From Anaerolineales bacterium (GTDB lineage: Bacteria; Chloroflexota; Anaerolineae; Anaerolineales; E44-bin32): a DNA stretch of 7,550 nucleotides. The stretch is taken from NCBI GenBank assembly GCA_023144145.1, contig JAGLGG010000148.1:1-7550 (forward strand). Reading direction: 5' to 3'. The position numbers were made by a program, and so were the translations under genes. Positions 1-4,928 of the stretch are shown one piece after another (the stretch's first letter is position 1; the number at the start of each line of letters is the position of its first letter). The notes below the pieces were generated by a model that worked only from the letters and a program-made list of their open reading frames with translations, had not been told where the DNA came from and ran no database searches.

Positions 1-375
1 GCCAAGCTCTTGGATCATCTCAACCAACAAGGTCGTAGCGGCGCCTGTTTCCTCAATGTGATGTGTCCAACCAGGATCGACTTCATCGCTTTGAGGATGA
101 TGATCGACCACATGAACTTTGGTTTTACCGGAAAAGCCCTTTACCGAAGAAAGGGTTTGAGTGTCCACTAGAATGATGGTCTCGAGTTGCTCACGCTTTA
201 AATCCTGATACTCAATGAAAGGTAACCCATCACCATAAAGCGTGATATAGGCTCGAACGTTACGGTTGAGTCTGCGTGGCAATATAGGAACAGCCGCTGG
301 ATTGAGCAGGCTTGCCGCCAGCATAGAAGCGACAGCATCAAAATCCGCTTGTTCGTGGGTAAGAATTATCTTCAT
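1..375 (-). CDS. DHH-family phosphoesterase, N-terminal part (probable DHH-CBS-nucleotidyltransferase fusion)
   Basis: The first 125 residues of a protein whose 3' part lies outside the window; the frame is open to the edge. It begins MKIILTHEQADFDAVAS, the DHH motif I with the DxD metal ligands at residues 11-13. LVDTQ at 69-73 is motif II, and VVDHHP at 89-94 is motif III with the diagnostic Asp-His-His. DHH proteins are Mn-dependent phosphoesterases acting on short RNAs or cyclic dinucleotides. The opening, with PRRLNRNVRAYITLYG at 33-48, resembles the N-terminus of the long proteins that join DHH/DHHA1, paired CBS domains and a poly(A) polymerase/tRNA nucleotidyltransferase. That architecture is inferred, since only the DHH part is visible. 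The ATG is chosen because motif I must follow it directly; no clear ribosome binding site precedes it. A good promoter lies about 30 bases upstream, so the gene is probably transcribed apart from the GH13 gene behind it. Confidence 0.85.
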   Translation of the reverse strand, partial: MKIILTHEQADFDAVASMLAASLLNPAAVPILPRRLNRNVRAYITLYGDGLPFIEYQDLKREQLETIILVDTQTLSSVKGFSGKTKVHVVDHHPQSDEVDPGWTHHIEETGAATTLLVEMIQELG

Positions 376-403
376 CTTCGGTACCAATGGTATCTTCAAA
401 TGG

Positions 404-432
404 ATTATGAATGAATGTGTCGAAAGGATCAA
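404..432 (-). promoter_or_regulatory. Promoter of the DHH phosphoesterase gene
   Basis: On the minus strand, TTGATC (427-432) and CATAAT (404-409) are separated by exactly 17 bases. They match the sigma-70 consensus at 4 of 6 and 5 of 6 positions. The implied start near 397 leaves a 5' leader of about 22 bases before the DHH start codon. The 172-base gap between the GH13 stop and the DHH start holds nothing else that I can support: no gene and no clear terminator. Confidence 0.5.
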
Positions 433-547
433 CCCATGTGCGCGTGTGGCTGCCTGGCCCGACTATGCAAAATGTTTAAATTCCTAGGCATTCAAGCTGC
501 CAAACCACCAGGGCTTCGGCATATTCCCGAGCTATCTAATGCGCGCT

Positions 548-1999
548 TTACCGATCATTAATATTTTCGTGATATCCGTTTGCATCGTCCTTGGATACAA
601 CAATCGCCCCTTGATAAGGTTGTAGATCAACCTCGATTGTATTCTCAACCACCGTTATGCCGCTCCCATTCAGTACATCTTCCAGGCCAGATTTCAGCGC
701 GTATTGGAAAACCTTCGTATCAAGGGAGTTGTGCGAAGGTGTATCTGATGCATTGATGACAATAAGTGCAGTGCGACTCTCAATGCTCCGGGTGAAGGCT
801 AAAAAGCCATTGTCATCATTCGTCACAATTCGCTCGAACCCCCCTCGGCGCAGCTGTGGCAATCTTTTTCGAAGGTCAATCAGCTTTTGAATAAATTCCC
901 GATGTTGCATATCCCAAGTGCTTTCTTCCCAAGGAAATGCAGCCCTGCAATCCGGATCCTTTCCACCTTCAAGACCAATTTCATCGCCGTAGTAAATATG
1001 AGGCGCTCCTGGGAGGCTAAACTGGATTAAATTCATGAGTCTCACTTTATCGGCATTTCCATCACACTTGGTTTTCAGTCGCTTTGTGTCGTGAGACCCA
1101 AGGGTCAATAAATGCGAGTAGGAGTGCTCTTTAGGATAAACATTCAGCAATTCTTCAAGGCCCATCGAAAAATCTGTTGCCTTGATGCTTTGGTTAACGA
1201 TTAAATCAAGGAGAAGATCACGTAAGGGATAATTCATCAATCCATCGAAATGATCCTTCCCTACCCAACGCGGATCAACTTTCCAAATTTCTCCAACGAG
1301 ATATGCATCAGGATTTGAGCTTTTTACAACTTCACGAAATTCAGACCAGAAGGAATCATCATCGATGTCATTTGGTACATCCAATCGCCATCCGTCAATG
1401 CCCAGGTCGATCCAATACTTCGCCACATCAAAGATATACTGTCTCACCTTGGGGTTATTGGTATTAAACTCAGGCAAGCTTTTAATCTTCCACCAGGCGT
1501 TATAGTTTTCAGCATCATCTTCCCCATACGCCTCCAACGGAAAACGACGGACATGGAACCAATCTTGATAAGCCGAGTGTTGTTCATTTTCCAGCAAGTC
1601 CTGAAATGCAAAAAATCCCCTTCCGCAATGATTGAAGACCCCATCTAGAACGATCCTCACACCACTCTGATGCGACCGATCGAGCAAGGATTTGAAATCC
1701 GTCATTGTGCCGAATTTCGGATCGATTTCATAATAATTTGAGGTGTTGTAACGATGGTTGGAGGTGGCATGAAAAATTGGATTCAAATAAATTGCACTTA
1801 TTCCAAGATCTAGAAAATAATCGAAATGGTCAAGAATTCCCCTGAGGTCACCGCCTTGAAAACCCCATTTCGTAGGCTTTGATCCCCAGGGTTGAACATT
1901 GGCGGGATCATTATTGGGATCGCCATTTGCAAATCGATCTGGGAAAATTTGATAAAAAACTGCGTCTTGAATCCATTCAGGAGTTATATTCATGCCCAT
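548..1999 (-). CDS. GH13 alpha-glucan hydrolase (neopullulanase/cyclomaltodextrinase-like)
   Basis: A 483-residue alpha-amylase-family enzyme that by family would hydrolyse or transglycosylate alpha-1,4 (possibly alpha-1,6) linkages in maltodextrins or cyclodextrins. The barrel begins at once with AVFYQIFPDRFANGD (13-27). Conserved regions are region I DGVFNH (119-124), the LPEFN version of region V (175-179), region II GWRLD with nucleophile Asp207 (and Arg205), region III GEIW with acid/base Glu237, and region IV SHDT with His303-Asp304. GDEIGLEGGKDPDC (338-351) is typical of the neopullulanase group. The catalytic set is complete. There is no signal peptide, so it should be cytoplasmic. 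The N-terminal CBM34 domain usual in that group is missing. A longer reading from 2104 would overlap the preceding gene by 58 bases and add 35 unfamily-like residues, so I start at the ATG at 1999; 1993 is equally possible. It follows the solute-binding protein gene by 47 bases, probably in one operon. Confidence 0.9.
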   Translation of the reverse strand: MGMNITPEWIQDAVFYQIFPDRFANGDPNNDPANVQPWGSKPTKWGFQGGDLRGILDHFDYFLDLGISAIYLNPIFHATSNHRYNTSNYYEIDPKFGTMTDFKSLLDRSHQSGVRIVLDGVFNHCGRGFFAFQDLLENEQHSAYQDWFHVRRFPLEAYGEDDAENYNAWWKIKSLPEFNTNNPKVRQYIFDVAKYWIDLGIDGWRLDVPNDIDDDSFWSEFREVVKSSNPDAYLVGEIWKVDPRWVGKDHFDGLMNYPLRDLLLDLIVNQSIKATDFSMGLEELLNVYPKEHSYSHLLTLGSHDTKRLKTKCDGNADKVRLMNLIQFSLPGAPHIYYGDEIGLEGGKDPDCRAAFPWEESTWDMQHREFIQKLIDLRKRLPQLRRGGFERIVTNDDNGFLAFTRSIESRTALIVINASDTPSHNSLDTKVFQYALKSGLEDVLNGSGITVVENTIEVDLQPYQGAIVVSKDDANGYHENINDR

Positions 2000-2046
2000 C
2001 TCATTTTCTTTGTGATTGTTGTGGTTTACTTCCGATTCACCCACAC

Positions 2047-3390
2047 TTATTGTCCATTCCCGCTCCAGAAGGTGAGAGCCTTCACGATATTTATCATCGC
2101 CCACTCGGATGACCAGTAGGGATCGTATTTGCGTCTAACCACATCAAAAGCCGCCGGCTCTAATTCCTCCGAAAAGAGGGCGTAGATTGCCTTTTGGGGG
2201 ATCGCGATATTTTCCCTCATCGCATCCATCATCTCTTGAAGCCATCGAGTCTCGAAGGATAAATCGTTTAGGACTGGGAGTTGCCGGCCATTCGCATCTT
2301 GGGCAATGCTTGACTGTACCTCTTCGGTCAAGAGATAACGTGCGAACACCCACGCCGCGTCGAATTCTGTATTGGTATTTATGGCGCTAAAATAGATATT
2401 TCTGGTCCACGCGTATCCTGCTAGCTTTTGTCCAATCGCAGCGTACTCTGGCCATGGGTCAACTGCGATGCCCTCCTCACCAAACTCGTCCAAAAAATCA
2501 TCCAGCTGCCATGATCCATCAACCAACCAGGCCGAATTTCCTGCCAAAAAAGCTTCCAGATCCTCATCTGAATTCTGGGTGCCCGAGCCAGCTTCTCCAA
2601 ATGTTTTTAACAACCTTAACCAACATTCGATGTCCCGGCCGGTCAAGGCCAATTGTCCATCAAGGTCTAGGAATTCTGCCTCGCATGTCGAGAAATATGC
2701 ACCCGTGTACAAGAAACCCAGCTCCACATTAGCGCCAACTTTGTTTTCTATCTCGAGCTCGTCCAAGCTCTGTGCGATCGCTTCAACAGAGGCTGCGGGA
2801 GTGGATACGATGTTTGGGTTTCGATATAAAACTATTCCCTGAAATGAAAAGGGTAAGCCGAAGATCGAGTTGACCTCTCGAACGCCATCCCATGCAATTG
2901 GGTGAACAAGCTCAATCATTTCTGGCGCGATTCTGTCCGTGATGTTTCGGATCAATCCCTCAGCGAACAGTCCCCGTCCCCAGCTCGCATCCCCAATCAA
3001 GATATCGGGAGCGCTGCCATCAAGAACCGCCACTCGATAGCTCTCTAATATTTCATCTGGGGTATGATACGCAATCTCGATTTGAACAGATGGAAATAAC
3101 TCTCTGAACTCATTCAAATGCTGAGTAAGCGCTTGAATCTCTCCTGTAGTCCAATCTAACCAGACTTGAACCGTCCCTTCTACATCTGGCACTTCAGTTG
3201 AGGTAGGCCTTGGGTCCACGGTAGGAGTTGGAGGCCGTGGCGAGGAAGTGGGTGTCGGAATTGCTGGCGTTGGTTCTGTTGTTGGAGTCAAGGTAGGTTG
3301 AGAAGAACAAGCTGAAAAAACGAGCAAAAGTATTATTGCTCGAAGGAATATGATGATAGTATTTTTCACTTCAGCCAATCGGTCTTTCAT
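2047..3390 (-). CDS. Lipoprotein ABC transporter solute-binding protein (family 1, sugar type)
   Basis: A 447-residue exported lipoprotein. A basic n-region (MKDRLAEVK) and a hydrophobic stretch lead to LVFSAC, with Cys28 as lipidation site; Phe at -3 makes this a relaxed lipobox. A Thr/Pro-rich linker fills about 32-68, as in many Chloroflexota surface lipoproteins. The mature domain then shows family-1 binding-protein features: GTVQVWLDW (72-80) opening the first lobe, HLNEFRELFPSVQIEI (91-106), APDILIGDASWG (127-138), GLPFSFQGIVLYRNP (178-192), AWLVDGSW (287-294) and the C-terminal helix region AWVFARYLLTEEVQ (346-359). Its role would be to capture a carbohydrate for an ABC importer, but no permease or ATPase gene lies in the window. 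The downstream GH13 enzyme suggests malto-oligosaccharides. A GTG at 3426 would add 12 residues; the ATG at 3390 gives a normal signal peptide and is preceded by a G-rich stretch. Ligand is unproven. Confidence 0.88.
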   Translation of the reverse strand: MKDRLAEVKNTIIIFLRAIILLLVFSACSSQPTLTPTTEPTPAIPTPTSSPRPPTPTVDPRPTSTEVPDVEGTVQVWLDWTTGEIQALTQHLNEFRELFPSVQIEIAYHTPDEILESYRVAVLDGSAPDILIGDASWGRGLFAEGLIRNITDRIAPEMIELVHPIAWDGVREVNSIFGLPFSFQGIVLYRNPNIVSTPAASVEAIAQSLDELEIENKVGANVELGFLYTGAYFSTCEAEFLDLDGQLALTGRDIECWLRLLKTFGEAGSGTQNSDEDLEAFLAGNSAWLVDGSWQLDDFLDEFGEEGIAVDPWPEYAAIGQKLAGYAWTRNIYFSAINTNTEFDAAWVFARYLLTEEVQSSIAQDANGRQLPVLNDLSFETRWLQEMMDAMRENIAIPQKAIYALFSEELEPAAFDVVRRKYDPYWSSEWAMINIVKALTFWSGNGQ

Positions 3391-3474
3391 TCCAGTCCCA
3401 TTATTGAGGGCCGTCCCCAAGTTCACGAGTCTACCATATGGATGACTAGCGTTCCGTCCAACGTGATTCTTTAG

Positions 3475-3519
3475 AAAGGATAGATAAAGGATGGAACAAC
3501 GTAAGCATTTGTCAAGGAT
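3475..3519 (-). repeat. ATCCTT repeats upstream of the solute-binding protein gene
   Basis: Read on the minus strand, ATCCTT occurs at 3514-3519, 3487-3492 and 3476-3481; the last two are 11 bases apart, one helical turn. The first is part of the inverted repeat at 3510-3559. They lie in the probable 5' leader of the solute-binding protein gene. They could be binding sites for a regulator, or chance; no protein can be named. Confidence 0.3.
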
Positions 3520-3559
3520 GTAGTAACCCGGATTATGAATGGTACCTTTATCCTTGACA
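3510..3559. repeat. Perfect 10-bp inverted repeat in the divergent promoter region
   Basis: TGTCAAGGAT (3510-3519) and ATCCTTGACA (3550-3559) are exact reverse complements, separated by 30 bases. The right arm contains the TTGACA-like element of the rightward promoter and overlaps the leftward -35 box. The leftward -10 box lies between the arms. The placement fits a two-site operator for a regulator controlling both directions, with arm centres about 40 bases (near four helical turns) apart. The repeat is seen directly; the operator role is inferred. Confidence 0.5.
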
Positions 3560-3560
3560 T
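3532..3560 (-). promoter_or_regulatory. Probable promoter of the solute-binding protein/GH13 genes
   Basis: On the minus strand, ATGTCA (3555-3560) and CATAAT (3532-3537) are 17 bases apart, matching consensus at 4 of 6 and 5 of 6 positions. The implied start near 3525 gives a leader of about 135 bases. The -35 box overlaps that of the opposite promoter almost completely, so the two directions may compete or be controlled together. Confidence 0.4.
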
Positions 3561-3586
3561 AGCACTAGGCTGCCTTTTGCTAAAAT
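3554..3586 (+). promoter_or_regulatory. Rightward promoter for the structured RNA (extended -10)
   Basis: A perfect TTGACA (3554-3559) is followed after 21 bases by TAAAAT (3581-3586), preceded by TGC at 3578-3580. A 21-base spacer is too long for a normal sigma-70 promoter, but the TGn-TAAAAT extended -10 could work without a -35. Alternatively, an activator may compensate for the spacing. Transcription would begin near 3593, about 25 bases before the folded RNA. Confidence 0.45.
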
Positions 3587-3592
3587 CACATT

Positions 3593-3840
3593 AATCTAAA
3601 AATAGACATAGTCTTTCAATGTGGGGGTTGTCCCGAAAGGATGTTTTTCATCCGTCAGGGGGCCAAAAAATCTGATATTTTGTGATTGGACGTCAACGAC
3701 CCCAAGTGTACGGGCAACTGGCGACGTGCGTCAGCACGCGTTGCCCATACGCCAAGTTCATTGTTATTTCACAATATTCTCGAGTACTTTTGCGACAGTA
3801 CCCCCACATATACCACTCCACTCGATTCGAGGGGGTTTTT
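3593..3840 (+). ncRNA. Candidate structured RNA, family not recognised (small RNA or riboswitch-like leader)
   Basis: This stretch has no credible protein but strong RNA structure between a promoter and a terminator. A closing helix pairs 3619-3628 with 3800-3809 (10 bp, no mismatch), and continues after a 2-nt bulge with 3629-3632/3794-3797. Inside it are four hairpins. (1) 3639-3643/3649-3653 with a U5 loop; its flanking GAAA/GUCA internal loop is closed by CC/GG. (2) 3663-3666/3686-3689, enclosing 3667-3671/3677-3681. (3) A long arm with 3706-3710/3748-3752, 3712-3718/3740-3746 and 3725-3729/3734-3738 around a GUCA loop. (4) 3760-3764/3771-3775. The roughly 190-nt domain lacks the hallmark sequences I know for tmRNA, RNase P RNA, SRP RNA, and the cobalamin, lysine, TPP, SAM-I, FMN and c-di-AMP riboswitches. 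Its length is like 6S RNA, but it has several 5'-side hairpins in place of a simple central bubble. lipM begins about 120 bases after it, so a cis-regulatory role is possible. Pairings were found by eye. Confidence 0.6.
3815..3840 (+). terminator. Intrinsic terminator after the structured RNA
   Basis: ACUCC (3815-3819) pairs with GGGGU (3832-3836, one G-U pair). CUCG (3821-3824) pairs with CGAG (3828-3831) around an AUU loop, with A3820 bulged. The stem runs straight into a T tract (3836-3840). It would end an RNA started near 3593 at about 250 nt, upstream of lipM. Confidence 0.65.
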
Positions 3841-3946
3841 CAGGGCACCCATATATAGAAATTATTTTATTACGAGTGAAGAACCCCGCAGCAAGTATGG
3901 TGTATTCTGGCTTTTTCCCATAAATACTTCTATGAGCACAGACGTG

Positions 3947-3952
3947 TATAAT
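3947..3952 (+). promoter_or_regulatory. Possible -10 box placing the transcript start at the lipM ATG
   Basis: A perfect TATAAT ends 6 bases before the ATG at 3959, the normal distance to a transcription start. That would make the lipM message leaderless, in line with the absence of any Shine-Dalgarno sequence. No good -35 hexamer sits 16-18 bases upstream, so a chance match is quite possible. Confidence 0.25.
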
Positions 3953-3958
3953 GACCCA

Positions 3959-4786
3959 ATGGAAACGCACGGATCAACTTGGAGAATCATTCTTTCTCCG
4001 GCTGCTCGTGGCGCTTGGAACATGGCAGTCGACGAGGCCATTTTAGAGGCCACCGCAGCGGGGGAGTCACCTCCTACATTACGCCTGTACTCTTGGGCCC
4101 CTCCCTGTTTGTCCGTGGGGAGCGCACAACCGATCTCGCAGATTGATCTTAATAAACTCCATGAACTCGGTTGGGACATCGTACGTCGACCCACGGGAGG
4201 TCGGGCAATCTTACATACTGACGAGATAACGTACGCTGTTGCTGCGCCAATGCACGATCCCAACTTTGAGGGGGGTGTATTGCACAGTTATCGATATTTC
4301 AGCGAAGGATTGATTGCCGCGTTATCAATTTTGGGTCTGGAAGTTGAAATTCAACCCGAGGTGGCGCTAAATGAAGCCGAACGATCTCAACCTGTTTGTT
4401 TCGAATTACCCAGTTCGTATGAATTAACTGTAAAGGATAAAAAACTGGTTGGAAGTGCCCAATTGCGTCGAAAGGGAGGTGTGCTGCAGCACGGCACAAT
4501 GCCTCTCAAAGGGGACATTGGGCGGATTTCACTTGTCCTATCATTTAAAGATGATGACCTTCGACGACAATCCCAAGTGAAAGTGCGAGATCGGGCAAGC
4601 CCATTGGATGCATTGCTAGGCCACTCTGTTTCATGGGCTCAAGCCGCTGAGGCAATCACTCAAGGATTTTCAAGAGCACTGGGCATGAATTTCGAAACTT
4701 CTCAGCTAACAAAAAAGGAAATTCAACGTGCAGAAGAGCTCCTCCAAGAACGATATGAAAACCAATCATGGACCGAACGGCTTTAG
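3959..4786 (+). CDS. lipM: LipM-like octanoyltransferase (lipoate-protein ligase family)
   Basis: A 275-residue BPL/LplA/LipB-fold protein, about the size of Bacillus subtilis LipM. LipM moves octanoyl from acyl carrier protein to GcvH, the first step in making the lipoyl cofactor of 2-oxoacid dehydrogenases and the glycine cleavage system; it acts in the cytoplasm. Visible motifs are GAWNMAVDEAIL (18-29), the ligand-binding RRPTGGRAILH (76-86), PVCFELPSSYEL (145-156) and KLVGSAQ...QHGTM (162-181). Cys147 in VCFELPSSYEL lines up with the catalytic Cys of LipM, which LplA ligases lack, so I favour transferase over ATP-dependent ligase. The C-terminus (LTKKEIQRAEELLQERY) also fits. The frame stays open upstream to 3686, but those codons overlap the structured RNA and its terminator and look nothing like the family. 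ATG 3932 would add 9 residues; ATG 3959 puts the conserved WRII at residue 8. No ribosome binding site is visible. Confidence 0.85.
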   Translation: METHGSTWRIILSPAARGAWNMAVDEAILEATAAGESPPTLRLYSWAPPCLSVGSAQPISQIDLNKLHELGWDIVRRPTGGRAILHTDEITYAVAAPMHDPNFEGGVLHSYRYFSEGLIAALSILGLEVEIQPEVALNEAERSQPVCFELPSSYELTVKDKKLVGSAQLRRKGGVLQHGTMPLKGDIGRISLVLSFKDDDLRRQSQVKVRDRASPLDALLGHSVSWAQAAEAITQGFSRALGMNFETSQLTKKEIQRAEELLQERYENQSWTERL

Positions 4787-4883
4787 GTGAAGTTGAGCGG
4801 GATCGGAATGCCCTATTTGGAATCGTGACAACTTTGTAAAAAAGAATGGTCCAAAATTTATCTATAGGATATGAAGCCGAGCC

Positions 4884-4901
4884 ATTGATAGACATATCAA
4901 T
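4884..4901. repeat. 7-bp inverted repeat upstream of the deacetylase-amidase gene
   Basis: ATTGATA (4884-4890) and TATCAAT (4895-4901) are perfect reverse complements around GACA, ending 27 bases before the start codon. CC and GG beyond the arms could pair if one T is bulged. It may be an operator or an mRNA hairpin near the start; there is no T tract, so it is not a terminator for lipM. The rest of the 142-base gap shows no convincing promoter or ribosome binding site. Confidence 0.35.
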
Positions 4902-4928
4902 TGGATCCGCTGAAAAATTCACTCAAAA

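Noticed and set aside
266..487. A plus-strand open frame of 73 codons opposite the DHH gene start
   Set aside because: It overlaps the conserved DHH N-terminus and its promoter on the other strand and shows no protein-family features.
2000..2104. A longer N-terminus for the GH13 protein (35 extra residues)
   Set aside because: It would overlap the end of the solute-binding protein gene in another frame. The extra residues are highly charged with no family match, and the barrel starts right after the ATG at 1999/1993.
2468..2842. A plus-strand open frame of 124 codons inside the solute-binding protein gene
   Set aside because: It lies wholly opposite a well-supported gene, has no recognisable domain, and looks like the antisense shadow of that gene's codons.
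3653..3664. GUCAGGGGGCC resembling the cobalamin-riboswitch B12 box
   Set aside because: Only a partial match, near the 5' end of the fold rather than the 3' end, and the other conserved cobalamin-aptamer elements are missing.
3686..3958. An upstream in-frame extension of lipM by 91 codons
   Set aside because: It overlaps the structured RNA and its terminator. Its composition is unlike the family, and LipM-type proteins start close to the conserved WRII motif.
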